The notes beneath the pieces are model-generated. The model had not been told where the DNA came from. It ran no database searches and saw only the letters and a program-made list of their open reading frames with translations. From assembly GCA_019456405.1 (NCBI GenBank), contig WJXM01000021.1:62001-126000 (forward strand): a stretch of DNA of 64,000 nt. The letters are read 5' to 3'. The DNA comes from Ferrovum sp. Lineage in GTDB: Bacteria; Pseudomonadota; Gammaproteobacteria; Burkholderiales; Ferrovaceae. Made by a program: the position numbers and the translations under genes. Positions 43,411 through 52,662 of the stretch are shown here, in pieces. The first letter of the stretch is position 1. Each line of letters begins with the position of its first letter.

Positions 43411-44181
43411 ATGAGTGTCATTGCGGTATTCAATCAGAAGGGAGGCGTAGGAAAAACCACGACTTGCCTCAACCTGGCTGCTGCCTGGGTGCGCGCAGGA
43501 GCGAATCCATTGTTGCTCGATCTCGATCCCCAAAGTCATCTCAGCTTGGCGAGCGGGGTGGTGGCGTCACCGGGAGCAGGGATGGCTGCGTTTTTCCAAC
43601 ACCAGACTCCCCTCTTGCGTTTGCTCGAAAAAACGCGCTCAGGATGGGACCTGATTCCCGCTTCCGCCGATCTTTCCAAGATCGATGCGCTCAAGGGTGG
43701 GGATCCCAAGGCGGCCGCACTCCTGAGTCGAGGGATGAATGCCGTGGTGCGTGAACGTTCACCCATTCTGATCGATTGTTGTCCCAATCTGGGGGTGTTG
43801 ACCTTGAATGCGCTGCTGGCGGCGGATTATGTCCTGATCCCGGTGGCCGCCGACTATTTGTCCCTGCAGGGGGTCTATCGCCTTTCTTCCGCCCTGGAAG
43901 TTCTGGAAAAACGTCTCAAACGGGTTTACCCACGGCGAATCGTGGTTACCCGATTCAACTCACGCCGCAGGTTGGCATTTGAAGTCGATCGCCAGTTGCG
44001 AGAACGCTACGGAGAGGATGTCTGTAAAACCAGGATTGCGGAAAACGTTGCGCTGGCCACCAGTCCTTCCGTTGGTCAGGATGTATTTCGTTATGCCCCC
44101 CATAGTGGGGGGGCGGCAGATTATGCCGCGTTGGCGGAGGAACTATCAGAAGCGGGATTTTTGCGGGTGAGCCGAAAGTAA
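43411..44181 (+). CDS. ParA-family ATPase in the flagellar locus
   Basis: A 256-residue ParA/Soj-type ATPase with an intact deviant Walker A, NQKGGVGKTTT (K10 signature, K15 P-loop), LLLDLDPQSHLSLASG, and ILIDCCPNLGVLTLNAL. The ATG at 43411 has GGGAG upstream; the frame extends back to 43381 but without family support. No ParB gene or parS-like repeat is nearby, so chromosome segregation is unlikely. Such orphan ParA proteins can place chemosensory arrays or other cargo (ParC-type). It is followed 19 bp later by a tail-anchored coiled-coil gene and then a diguanylate cyclase. The cargo is unknown. Confidence 0.85.
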   Translation: MSVIAVFNQKGGVGKTTTCLNLAAAWVRAGANPLLLDLDPQSHLSLASGVVASPGAGMAAFFQHQTPLLRLLEKTRSGWDLIPASADLSKIDALKGGDPKAAALLSRGMNAVVRERSPILIDCCPNLGVLTLNALLAADYVLIPVAADYLSLQGVYRLSSALEVLEKRLKRVYPRRIVVTRFNSRRRLAFEVDRQLRERYGEDVCKTRIAENVALATSPSVGQDVFRYAPHSGGAADYAALAEELSEAGFLRVSRK

Positions 44182-44200
44182 GCAAAAAAGGGGGTAGATC

Positions 44201-44947
44201 ATGAGTACGGCACTTCAACGAGAGTGGATTCAGGATGAGGCGTCACCGGACCTGGAAGAAGGGTTGGCGACCATACGGGCTGCCCGATCTCAGGTGGAAG
44301 CCGAAACTCATGCTTTTCTGGAAGAGCAGGCCAGGCTGCGTGCGGAGGCCGTTTTGCGGGCAGTTCCCGTGGATCAGTTGGTACGGTCGCGCAACGAGGA
44401 CTTGAAGCGACTGGAAGGAGAACGACAGCAGGCAGAACGACGGGCCATCGAAGCCATCGAACGACGAATGGAGCTTTCCCTGCGTGCTATTGAGTCCGAT
44501 AACGCACGGATTATAGAGGAAGAACGAGCCGCTGTCCTGGCCACGGAGCGTTTGCGCAAGGCGCAGGAGGCCATGAGCATGGCGCGGGGGAGGCAGGAAG
44601 AGGAGGCTGCCCTGATGCTTCAGATACAGTCACGCCAAGAACAGGAACAGAGTGCCCGGGAAGAAATGGAACGGCGTATCGAAGCAGAACAGGAACTTCT
44701 GAAACGGGCCATGGAGAAACAAACTTTGGAGGCACGATTGCGCACCACCGTCCTGGCTGAAATCAACGAGGTGCAATGGGCTCGACGGGTGTTGAGCATG
44801 GAAGTAAAGTTGCGTCAGGCGCGGCGCTGGAATCGTGCGCTGTGGGTCACCCTGGGAATCGGGATCTTCATCGGGATCCTCGGGTGCTGGCATCCCTGGG
44901 AAGGGAATCTGCATGTTGGGTTCAAAACCCTTTTCTGGTTGCGCTGA
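44201..44947 (+). CDS. Tail-anchored coiled-coil protein, unknown function
   Basis: A 248-residue protein I do not recognise as a named family. Residues about 15-205 are almost wholly charged and helical (Glu, Arg, Gln, Ala-rich; for example ERRIEAEQELLKRAMEKQ), predicting a long coiled coil. One hydrophobic helix follows (about 212-230, WNRALWVTLGIGIFIGILGC) with a short polar tail, so it is probably anchored in the inner membrane with the coil in the cytoplasm. AGGGGGT precedes the ATG. It lies between parA and a diguanylate cyclase. A role as a polar scaffold or ParA partner is a guess from context. Confidence 0.7.
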   Translation: MSTALQREWIQDEASPDLEEGLATIRAARSQVEAETHAFLEEQARLRAEAVLRAVPVDQLVRSRNEDLKRLEGERQQAERRAIEAIERRMELSLRAIESDNARIIEEERAAVLATERLRKAQEAMSMARGRQEEEAALMLQIQSRQEQEQSAREEMERRIEAEQELLKRAMEKQTLEARLRTTVLAEINEVQWARRVLSMEVKLRQARRWNRALWVTLGIGIFIGILGCWHPWEGNLHVGFKTLFWLR

Positions 44948-45000
44948 GCAGGAGTACAATCTCAGCCTGCTGCTAAAACTTGGTCTCGCAAGAGTACATC

Positions 45001-46650
45001 ATGGTCTCCGAACCGACGCCCGCCGAATTGGCGGGTAAAACCCTGAAAGCCTTGGTGGCGCAGAAACTGTCGCCCACCCCGGAGAACTACGTCCGTCTTT
45101 ACGCTGAAATCAGTGGCAAGGAAATTTCCCTCCCAGTGGCACCTCTTTCCGGCATCACCGCCGACCCCGCAGAGGTACGCCCCCCTTTGGCCTGGGCCGC
45201 ATTGATTCGTGAATTGTTCCGACAACTCGATTTGCCTCATAAGGGCATCACCCTCTCCCGCAAGAAAGAAGGCGTGAATACCGTATTGACGCGCTTCGGC
45301 AATGATTCTGATCTTCTTTATGAAAAAATGCAGGGTTTGATGCGGTCCTGGGGGAGTGGCGTGGTCGCTTCAGGGGAAATTGCCGGATCCGCCGAACACG
45401 GCACACCGGTTTCCAGTGCCCCAGTGGCGGGTGGCATGGATATGGCCATCGATCCGGTGGTCATGGCGCATTTGCGTGATTTATTGGCTCAGACACTGGA
45501 AAGCAACAAATTGCTTCAACCCGAACTGGGCGAAGAGATCAACACTCTGGTGACGCAGATCAGGACGGCGATCAACGGGGATCAGGTCACGGATGTCGCC
45601 AAGAAATTGCGTCATTTCTGGGTCAAAATGGAATTGCGGGGGGGGGACAAGGTAAAGATCCAGGAAGGTCTGCTCAGTCTGTTGCGACTGCTGGTGGAAA
45701 ATGTCGGAGAATTGGTGGCGGACGACAAATGGTTGCACGGACAAATTTCCATCCTGCGCGATATCATGGAACAACCCCTCGACAAGCGCAGTATTGCCGA
45801 TGCGGAAAAGAATTTGCGCGATGCCCTGGTCAAGCAGAGTTCCCTCAAGCAGAGTCTGGCGAATGCCAAGGACACCCTCAAGAGCCTGATGGCCAGTTTT
45901 ATCGATCGCATGGGAGAAATGACCGAGAGCACGGGAGATTATCAGGCCAAGATCGAAGGCTACAATCTCAAGATCGGACTGGCCGACAATCTCACCGAAC
46001 TGGGACACATCCTGGAAGACCTGATGCAGGATACCCGCGTCATCCAGGCCAATACCCTGCGTTCCCACGAAGAATTGGTGGTGGCGCGCCGCCAGGCGGT
46101 TGAAGCCCAGGAAAAAATTCGTCTTCTGGAACAGGAACTGGAGCAGGTCAGTGAATTGGTGCGTGAAGATCAGTTGACCGGGACCCTCAACCGCCGCGGA
46201 ATGGAGGATGTGCTGCAGCGGGAGATCACTCGTTCCAACCGCGCGCAATCGCCGCTGTGCATCGGCTTGCTGGATATTGATAATTTCAAACTTTTCAATG
46301 ATCTTCTGGGCCATAAGGCGGGAGATATGGCCCTGATGCATGTGTCCGAAACCATCAAGGCCGCGCTGCGCCCCACGGATGCGGTGGCCCGCTATGGGGG
46401 AGAGGAATTTCTGTTGGTGCTCCCTGCCACCCACATCCAGGAGGGGGCGGATATCCTGCAACGCCTGCAGCGCTTGCTGGTCCAGAAGTTGTTTGTCTAC
46501 GATGGGGAAGAGATCATCATCACTTTCAGTGCCGGCGTGGCCATGCGCGGTCAGAACGAGACTGCCGAAGAAGCCATCGGGCGCGCCGATCAGGCCATGT
46601 ACCAGGCCAAGGCTGCCGGCAAGAATCGTGTCGTCAAAGCGGAAGCATGA
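45001..46650 (+). CDS. Diguanylate cyclase (GGDEF) with long helical N-terminus
   Basis: A 549-residue cytosolic protein. The N-terminus has a conserved-looking segment ALVAQKLSPTPENYVRLYAE, followed by about 300 residues of mostly helical, coiled-coil character and no membrane helix. The GGDEF domain (about 385-545) starts after DQLTGTLNRRGME and has the active-site G466-G-E-E-F470. It also has an I-site R457-PT-D460 five residues before it, so it should make c-di-GMP and be product-inhibited. No EAL domain. The location between parA/coiled-coil genes and fliC, with a YcgR brake gene 6 kb downstream, suggests local c-di-GMP control of motility. The ATG at 45001 is preferred to a TTG at 44980. 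Confidence 0.9.
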   Translation: MVSEPTPAELAGKTLKALVAQKLSPTPENYVRLYAEISGKEISLPVAPLSGITADPAEVRPPLAWAALIRELFRQLDLPHKGITLSRKKEGVNTVLTRFGNDSDLLYEKMQGLMRSWGSGVVASGEIAGSAEHGTPVSSAPVAGGMDMAIDPVVMAHLRDLLAQTLESNKLLQPELGEEINTLVTQIRTAINGDQVTDVAKKLRHFWVKMELRGGDKVKIQEGLLSLLRLLVENVGELVADDKWLHGQISILRDIMEQPLDKRSIADAEKNLRDALVKQSSLKQSLANAKDTLKSLMASFIDRMGEMTESTGDYQAKIEGYNLKIGLADNLTELGHILEDLMQDTRVIQANTLRSHEELVVARRQAVEAQEKIRLLEQELEQVSELVREDQLTGTLNRRGMEDVLQREITRSNRAQSPLCIGLLDIDNFKLFNDLLGHKAGDMALMHVSETIKAALRPTDAVARYGGEEFLLVLPATHIQEGADILQRLQRLLVQKLFVYDGEEIIITFSAGVAMRGQNETAEEAIGRADQAMYQAKAAGKNRVVKAEA

Positions 46651-46658
46651 AATCTCCC

Positions 46659-46685
46659 TAAAGTTTCTCCGGGGTTGTCCGATAA
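46659..46685 (+). promoter_or_regulatory. Sigma-28 promoter for fliC
   Basis: Plus strand: TAAAGTTT (46659-46666), an 11-bp spacer and TCCGATAA (46678-46685), 15 of 16 consensus bases. It begins 9 bp after the diguanylate-cyclase stop codon and leaves a leader of about 85 nt before fliC. Confidence 0.85.
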
Positions 46686-46777
46686 CTGGGACAAAGGGCC
46701 AGTCATTCCGACCGGTCGCCGTGTCAGGAGCAAGGCAGTCAGGCCTGCGTCAGGATCAACCAACAAGGAGTTTTATC

Positions 46778-48238
46778 ATGGCTATCTACCTCAATACCAA
46801 CATTGTTTCGATGATGGCGCAGCAAAACCTGAGCAATTCCCAGACGCAAATGGCCACTGCCATCCAGCAACTGTCTTCCGGACTGCAGATCAACAGCGCC
46901 AAGGACAATGCCGCCGGTTACGCCATCGCCACCGTCATGGGCAGCCAGTTGGGTGGGTATGCCCAGGCGACGCGCAACGCCAACGATGCCATCTCCCTGG
47001 CCCAGACCGCCAGTGGCGCCATGCAGTCCATCATCAACAACCTGCAGACCATGCGCAGTTTGGCCGTGCAATCCGCCAACGCCACCTATTCCAATGCCAA
47101 CCGCACGTCCATGAACGCTGAAGTCCAGCAGCTCTCGGCGGAAATCCAGCGCGTGGCCCTGTCCACCAAGTTCAACGGGGTCAGCCTGCTCGATGGTACC
47201 TTCACTGCCCAGAACTTTCAGGTGGGGGCCAACAACACCGCCAATTCCGTCATCCAGTTGTCCGGTATCTCCAGTATGGAGACTTCCCAACTGGGCAGTG
47301 CAGGTGCCAGTTTCCAAGCCACCGTCACTGGAACGGCAACCACTGCTGCGTTGACCGCAGGTGCCCTCACGCTCAACGGTTTTCAGGTCGGTGCTTCGGT
47401 GGCTGGGGCGGCACCTGGGCAGACGGCGGACAGTGCCTATTCCATCGCCAATGCCATCAATGCGGTATCGGCCAGTTCCGGGGTGACGGCCACGGCCAAT
47501 TCCAACAGCATTTCGGGTTCGTCTGGTATAACAACAGGTCTCACGAGTGGTGTGGCTGCCAATTCCTTCAGCGTCAATGGGGTGAATGTGGGCGCGGTCG
47601 CCGCAGGAGGGAATGCAGTGGGCCAGGGGGCAAATACGGCAGCGGCCATCAACCTGATTTCCGCGCAGACGGGGGTGACCGCTACGGCCAATGCCACCAA
47701 CGGAGCAGTGACTTTGACGGCGGCGGATGGGCGCAATATCGTCTTGGCGCAAAATACGGGTTATACGACTCTGTCGACAGATACGGGATTGGCTGTGGGC
47801 ACTACCAGGGGCACGGTGACCCTGAACAGCACTGGTTCCAGCGGTATCGTCCTGAGCGGGGGGGCTCCGGCCGATGCCGGGTTTACTGCCGGGACGACGG
47901 CCGCTGCTACCACTTCCTCCGTCAACAGCATCTCGGCCATGAATGTCAGCACTCAGGCCAACGCGCAGCAAGCCATCACCACCATCGATGGGGCGATCAA
48001 TACGGTGTTGCAGGCACAGGGGTTGCTGGGGGCCATCCAGAATCGGTTGACCTCGGTGGTGAGCAATCTGGCCACCAGTACGCAAAATCTGACAGCAGCC
48101 CAAAGTCAGATTCAGAGTACGGACTTTGCCGCAGTGACGGCGACCCTGACCCGTACCCAGATTCTGCAACAGGCAGGCACGGCCATGCTGGCGCAAGCCA
48201 ATGCCATGCCCAATGCGGTATTGACCCTGTTGAAGTAA
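46778..48238 (+). CDS. fliC: Flagellin
   Basis: The 486-residue filament protein. The ATG at 46778 has AAGGAG 7 nt upstream; the long frame starting at 46340 is an extension into the cyclase gene. The conserved N-terminal D0/D1 part includes IQQLSSGLQINSAKDNAAGY. The C-terminal part includes ATLTRTQILQQAGTAMLAQA and ends NAVLTLLK. The variable middle (about 200-390) is Ala/Gly/Thr/Ser-rich with two flagellin-IN-like repeats, each ending in GVTATAN. Antisense reading gives a long false frame because of the biased composition. Confidence 0.97.
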   Translation: MAIYLNTNIVSMMAQQNLSNSQTQMATAIQQLSSGLQINSAKDNAAGYAIATVMGSQLGGYAQATRNANDAISLAQTASGAMQSIINNLQTMRSLAVQSANATYSNANRTSMNAEVQQLSAEIQRVALSTKFNGVSLLDGTFTAQNFQVGANNTANSVIQLSGISSMETSQLGSAGASFQATVTGTATTAALTAGALTLNGFQVGASVAGAAPGQTADSAYSIANAINAVSASSGVTATANSNSISGSSGITTGLTSGVAANSFSVNGVNVGAVAAGGNAVGQGANTAAAINLISAQTGVTATANATNGAVTLTAADGRNIVLAQNTGYTTLSTDTGLAVGTTRGTVTLNSTGSSGIVLSGGAPADAGFTAGTTAAATTSSVNSISAMNVSTQANAQQAITTIDGAINTVLQAQGLLGAIQNRLTSVVSNLATSTQNLTAAQSQIQSTDFAAVTATLTRTQILQQAGTAMLAQANAMPNAVLTLLK

Positions 48239-48256
48239 ACGGGGCGACACGGTAGG

Positions 48257-48300
48257 ATGAAGGCTGGACCGGGAAAATTCTGCGCGGTCCGGTTCTTCAT
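48257..48300 (+). terminator. Hairpin after fliC, probable terminator
   Basis: Arms ATGAAG...GGACCG and CGGTCC...CTTCAT pair around a 13-nt loop, with a small internal bulge, 18 bp after the fliC stop. The following sequence is only pyrimidine-rich (CTTTCCTT), so termination may be partial. Confidence 0.5.
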
Positions 48301-48327
48301 CTTTCCTTATGAAGTGAGGGGGTGATC

Positions 48328-48693
48328 ATGGTTATCCAGACAGTCAATTCAACAGGAATATCCGCGAGTACGGGCGCGGTTCCTGCTGCCTTGGGGAATC
48401 CACTCCCCGAGGCAGCAGGAACGTCTGCGGTTACCAGAATGCCCGTGATTCCAAGCCAGACGGCGCATTCTGCGCAGGTGAGCGGGGCCGTTCAAACTCT
48501 CAATCAATCGTCCTTTCTCAACCGTGGTTTGACCTTCAGTGAGGATAAATCCACCCATGAAACAGTGGTCAAAGTGGTGGAAGCCCAGACCGGGACGGTA
48601 ATCGCCCAGATTCCTTCCCGTCAGGCGTTGGCCATTGCTCAGTCCATCGATGCCCTGCCCCAGAAAGGGGCATTTTTGAATCAGAAGGCCTGA
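48328..48693 (+). CDS. flaG: FlaG family protein
   Basis: A 121-residue protein between flagellin and the filament cap gene, where FlaG usually lies; FlaG tends to limit filament length. The first 60 residues are low-complexity. The C-terminal part has LNRGLTFSEDKSTHETVVKV and AQTGTVIAQIPSRQALAIAQ, the FlaG signature. The ATG at 48328 has a G-rich ribosome site; a GTG two codons earlier is possible. Confidence 0.88.
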   Translation: MVIQTVNSTGISASTGAVPAALGNPLPEAAGTSAVTRMPVIPSQTAHSAQVSGAVQTLNQSSFLNRGLTFSEDKSTHETVVKVVEAQTGTVIAQIPSRQALAIAQSIDALPQKGAFLNQKA

Positions 48694-48707
48694 TCTCGGG
48701 GGCGATC

Positions 48708-50723
48708 ATGACAATTTCTTCCACTTCGGGATTGATTCCCAGCGGTTCGGTGACCTCCAGTTCCATCGATGTGGCGAGCATCGTCGGTCAGTTGATGCAG
48801 GTGGAAAGTCAGCCGATGACCCAACTCCAGAATGAGCAATCGGGATTCAAGTCCACGATCACGGCTCTGAATACGGTTCAAGGAGCGGTTTCCTCTTTTC
48901 AGACGGCGGTGCAGGGACTGACTTCGTTGGGCCAGTATCAGGGTTACACCACCAGTTCCAGCAACAGTGCGGTGAGCGCCACGGCATCCACCAGCGCCAT
49001 ACCCGGCAGTTACAGCGTTTCCGTGTCCCAGTTGGCCCAAGCCCAGAGTCTGGTGGCGGCGGGGCAGGCCAGCGAAACGGCGCCCATCGGGACGGGAGCC
49101 ACCACCACGTTGAATTTTACTTCGGGCACGATCAGTGGGGGAACGCTGAGCAGCGGGATTTACTCGGGAGCAACGTTCACGCCCAACGGCAGTGGTACCA
49201 AATCGGTGACCATCAACAGCAGCAACGATTCCTTGTCGGGTATTGCGTCAGCCATCAACGCTGCGGGGATCGGGGTCACTGCGACGGTGGTGGACAATGG
49301 GAGCAGCACCCCTTATCAACTTGTCCTGACGGGGTCGTCGGGGGTCAGCAACAGTATGCAGATCAGTGTGTCCGGTGATGCGACCCTGAGCAGTCTGTTG
49401 TCTTACAATCCGGCAGGAACCCAGGATCTGACCCAAGTTTCGGCAGCCCAGAACGCGCAGTTGACCGTCAATGGCATTGCGTTGTCTCAGGCATCGAATA
49501 CGGTGAGCAATGCGGTGCAGGGTCTGACGTTCAATCTGACGGGAACCACTGCTTCTCCGGCCACGGTGAGCGTGGCTCAGAACACGGGAGCGGTGACCAC
49601 GGCGGTGAACAATCTGGTGTCTGCTTACAATGCCTTGAACACGGCGATCCAGAGCGTAGCCAGTTACGACAGTTCGACCAATACTGCTGGCCCGTTGTTC
49701 GGTGATCCCATGGTCAACAATATCCAGAATCAGATTCGCAGCATTCTCAATACGCCCATCTCGGGGACCACTTCGGTTTATTCGACGCTGGCGGAAATCG
49801 GCGTGACATTCCAGCAAGACGGGTCCATGGCGGTCAACAGCAGTCAATTGAATACGGCGCTGGCCACCAGTCCCTCCGATATTGCAAGTCTGTTCAGTAC
49901 GGTGGGGAAGGCTACGGACAGTCTGGTGAACTATACGAATTCCAGCACCAGCACACAACCAGGGACTTACGCGGTCAATGTGAGCCAAGTGGCGACTCAG
50001 GGGCAGTTGACCGGTTCGGCCTCTCCCAACCTGACCATCACGGCAGGCTCCAACGATACGGTCAATTTGAACGTGGACGGAAACTCGGTGGCGGTGACTC
50101 TTCCAGCCGGAACCTACAGCAGTGCCAGCGCCTTGGCCACTCAGTTGGAGTCCTCCATCAATGGAAACTCGACCTTGTCTGCGGCCGGAGTCTCCGTGGG
50201 CGTGACCGTCAATGCCAGCGGTTACTTGAATCTGACCAGCAATGTCTATGGATCTGCCTCTGTCGTGGCGGTAACCGGCGGGGACGGCAGTTCGGGGTTA
50301 TTGGGCAGTGCTCCGGTTCAGACCAACGGGCTGGATGTGGCGGGCAGCATCAACGGGGCAGCGGCGACCGGCTCGGGACAATTGTTGACTTCCACGGCGG
50401 GCAACAGTTCGGGTTTATCCCTGACCATCGATGGGGGAAGCACCGGCAGTCGCGGGACGGTTTCGTTTTCGCAAGGCTATGCAGTCAGTCTGAACAACCT
50501 CGCGACTTCCTTGCTGGACCCCATCAGCGGACCGATCGCAGCAGAGGTCAGTGGGCTCAATAGCAGCATCAGCAATATCGGGAGCCAGATCACCAACTGG
50601 CAAGGCCGTCTGGCCAGCATTCAACAGTCTTTGACTGCCCAATACACCGCTTTGAATGTCATGCTTGGCACCATGAGTCAGACCAGCAGTTATCTGTCTA
50701 CCCAGTTGGCTCAACTTCGTTAG
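48708..50723 (+). CDS. fliD: Flagellar filament cap protein FliD
   Basis: A 671-residue cap protein that folds flagellin subunits at the growing tip. The N-terminal FliD_N region has IDVASIVGQLMQVESQPMTQ. The middle is Ser/Thr/Asn-rich and carries an IN-type motif (SNDSLSGIASAINAAGIGVT). The C-terminal region has AEIGVTFQQDGSMAVNSSQL and ends SQTSSYLSTQLAQLR. It is considerably longer than the E. coli protein (about 470), with an insertion around 410-560 that resembles another IN-like beta domain. Confidence 0.94.
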   Translation: MTISSTSGLIPSGSVTSSSIDVASIVGQLMQVESQPMTQLQNEQSGFKSTITALNTVQGAVSSFQTAVQGLTSLGQYQGYTTSSSNSAVSATASTSAIPGSYSVSVSQLAQAQSLVAAGQASETAPIGTGATTTLNFTSGTISGGTLSSGIYSGATFTPNGSGTKSVTINSSNDSLSGIASAINAAGIGVTATVVDNGSSTPYQLVLTGSSGVSNSMQISVSGDATLSSLLSYNPAGTQDLTQVSAAQNAQLTVNGIALSQASNTVSNAVQGLTFNLTGTTASPATVSVAQNTGAVTTAVNNLVSAYNALNTAIQSVASYDSSTNTAGPLFGDPMVNNIQNQIRSILNTPISGTTSVYSTLAEIGVTFQQDGSMAVNSSQLNTALATSPSDIASLFSTVGKATDSLVNYTNSSTSTQPGTYAVNVSQVATQGQLTGSASPNLTITAGSNDTVNLNVDGNSVAVTLPAGTYSSASALATQLESSINGNSTLSAAGVSVGVTVNASGYLNLTSNVYGSASVVAVTGGDGSSGLLGSAPVQTNGLDVAGSINGAAATGSGQLLTSTAGNSSGLSLTIDGGSTGSRGTVSFSQGYAVSLNNLATSLLDPISGPIAAEVSGLNSSISNIGSQITNWQGRLASIQQSLTAQYTALNVMLGTMSQTSSYLSTQLAQLR

Positions 50724-50734
50724 GAGAAATCAGC

Positions 50735-51238
50735 ATGAGTACGTTGTCGAAACTCAAGAAGTATGAAGAGGTGGGGGTCGATTCCAGCGTCCAATCGGCG
50801 GATGCTCATAAGCTCGTATTGTTGCTCTATCAAGGTGCATTGCTTTCCATTGCGGCAGCCCGCAATCATCTGATGAACAATGAGGTCGGTGCTAAAGGAA
50901 AATCCATTTCCCAAGCCATTTCCATCATCGAGGAGGGTTTGATGGCCAGTTTGAACCCGTCGGTGGGGGGGGAATTGGTGCAGAATCTGAGTGCGTTGTA
51001 TGCGTACATGAGTGCGCGTCTGCTCGAAGCAAATCTGAGGAACGAGGTGGCGATGCTGGACGAGGTATCCAAACTTCTGATCGAATTGCGTGGCGGATGG
51101 GAAGCCATTCGTCCGGGAGAAACCGAAGCAGTACGGCAGGATTCCTCTGCGGCGCGGGAAAAAGTCGTGGCGTTGAGTGGAAATGAGTTGATGTCTTCTG
51201 GGGTGCGTCGGGCCCTGAATGCCTATCAGCAAATCTAA
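50735..51238 (+). CDS. fliS: Flagellin export chaperone FliS
   Basis: A 167-residue helical chaperone that keeps flagellin unpolymerised before export. DAHKLVLLLYQGALLSIAAA and KGKSISQAISIIEEGLMASL are diagnostic. It follows fliD by 11 bp and precedes a fliT-like gene. The C-terminal tail is somewhat longer than in E. coli. Confidence 0.95.
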   Translation: MSTLSKLKKYEEVGVDSSVQSADAHKLVLLLYQGALLSIAAARNHLMNNEVGAKGKSISQAISIIEEGLMASLNPSVGGELVQNLSALYAYMSARLLEANLRNEVAMLDEVSKLLIELRGGWEAIRPGETEAVRQDSSAAREKVVALSGNELMSSGVRRALNAYQQI

Positions 51239-51256
51239 AATGGATATAATGTCCCC

Positions 51257-51592
51257 ATGAGTCTCGCTTTTCCATCCGCCGTTCAGAATTATGAAGCCCT
51301 GTCCTCCTTGATGGGGCTGATGCGCGAGGCTGCGGCCTCGGGTCAGTGGGATCGATTGGTGGCGCTGGAAATGAAATGTCAGGAACGGGTGCAGATCATG
51401 CGTCAGGCCGATGCCCGGAGTACGCTGGAAGAGTCCGAGCGCACGCACAAGAAAGCACTGATCCTCAAGATTCTGGCGGATGATGCCAGCATCCGCCAGA
51501 ATACTCAGCCATGGATGGAAAAGTTACAATGGGCCTTGCGCAACACGCGTCAGGAAAAAAAGGTGCGCCAAGCCTATACGCCCTCCCGTTGA
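51257..51592 (+). CDS. fliT: FliT-like flagellar chaperone
   Basis: A 111-residue helical protein in the fliT slot directly after fliS. NYEALSSLMGLMREAAASGQ and WDRLVALEMKCQERVQIMRQ match the general FliT pattern; the rest is poorly conserved. In enteric bacteria FliT escorts FliD and inhibits FlhDC. Assignment leans on position and size. Confidence 0.7.
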   Translation: MSLAFPSAVQNYEALSSLMGLMREAAASGQWDRLVALEMKCQERVQIMRQADARSTLEESERTHKKALILKILADDASIRQNTQPWMEKLQWALRNTRQEKKVRQAYTPSR

Positions 51593-51600
51593 GGGGATGA

Positions 51601-52662
51601 GTGGGAACCATGTTGCCCACTGACCTCCTGAGTGCGCTGCAGGCTTATGCACTGAACCGGGATCCTTTGCCCTCCGGGGCTCCCCCTGAGTTTCCCGCTG
51701 CCCAAACTTCCCTGGCCAGTACGCTGCAATTGGGGCAGCAGGTGCAAGGGGTCATTCTGGCAGAAATTTCGTCCGGCCTTTATACGGTGCGCGTGAATAC
51801 GCAAGTGGTCCAGTTGCCTTTGCCGACAGCTTTGCCTGTGGGTGCAGGCGTCACTCTTCAAGTATTGACGTTGCAACCCCGCCTGACTTTTGGAATGGTG
51901 AACGCCCCTTTGGCCCCGGAGGCGGGAACCACCGCGCAACTGGGAACCACCGCGCGCATGTTGTCTGACCTGATGCAGGCCCCGCAATCCCTGGTTCAGG
52001 GACCATTGTCCCATGCGCCCCTGGTGACCTCTCCTCTCGGGGCACTGGATCCCGTGGCGCTGGCCCGGTCGCTTCAGCAGGCGCTGACCACCAGTGGCTT
52101 GTTTTATGAATCTCACCAGGGACAATGGGTGAATGGGCAACAAAGCGTTGCGCAGTTGCGCGCCGAACCCCAGAATCAGCCTCAGGCTACGCTTCTGCCG
52201 GGCAATCCTGGGTCGATGAGCGGAACAGCAGCCGCAGAAGGAGGGGCCGCTCCTTCTGCGGCCGCGCCCGGAGTGGTCCCGGCGCATTTGCAGGCTCTGG
52301 TCCAGCAACAGTTGAGTATCCTGGAATCAGGGCGTGTTCTCTGGCAAGGAATGCTGGCTCCCCAACATGCTCTGAAATGGCAGATTTGGCCGGAGTCTTC
52401 ATCGCCTTCAGCGCAGGATCAGACAGCCTCGACCTGGCATACGGAAGTGCATCTGGGTTTGCCGATACTGGGTGCTGTGTCCGCCCATCTGACCCTGGAT
52501 TCTCAGGGAGTGAAGGTGCGTTTGGGGACGGCCTCCGCCTCGACCCGCGCGACTTTGACGCAACATGGATCGGATTTGGTGGAATCCATGCAGGCCAGTG
52601 GGCTCAATGTCACGAATTTATCCGTCTTGGCGTCTGACCATCCGCCGGGGGCCGAAGAGTGA
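51601..52662 (+). CDS. FliK-like hook-length control domain protein (second FliK-type)
   Basis: A 353-residue protein with a Gln/Ala/Pro-rich N-terminal half. Its C-terminal domain (about 225-345) resembles FliK_C: TWHTEVHLGLPILGAVSAHL, QGVKVRLGTASASTRATL and LVESMQASGLNVTNLSV. The true fliK lies at 59489-60817, so this is a paralogue. Its stop overlaps the GTG start of an FlhB-like gene (GTGA at 52659-52662). The GTG start at 51601 has GAGGGG close upstream; an ATG at 51610 is the alternative. It may act with the next gene as an accessory substrate-specificity switch. Confidence 0.75.
   Translation: MGTMLPTDLLSALQAYALNRDPLPSGAPPEFPAAQTSLASTLQLGQQVQGVILAEISSGLYTVRVNTQVVQLPLPTALPVGAGVTLQVLTLQPRLTFGMVNAPLAPEAGTTAQLGTTARMLSDLMQAPQSLVQGPLSHAPLVTSPLGALDPVALARSLQQALTTSGLFYESHQGQWVNGQQSVAQLRAEPQNQPQATLLPGNPGSMSGTAAAEGGAAPSAAAPGVVPAHLQALVQQQLSILESGRVLWQGMLAPQHALKWQIWPESSSPSAQDQTASTWHTEVHLGLPILGAVSAHLTLDSQGVKVRLGTASASTRATLTQHGSDLVESMQASGLNVTNLSVLASDHPPGAEE

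Noticed and set aside
43411..44181. Reading the ParA gene as part of a chromosome or plasmid partition system
   Set aside because: No ParB gene or parS-like repeats nearby; the surroundings are entirely flagellar.
46739..48250. 503-codon open frame on the minus strand opposite fliC
   Set aside because: It mirrors the biased, repetitive flagellin composition, has no family resemblance, and fliC on the plus strand is unmistakable.
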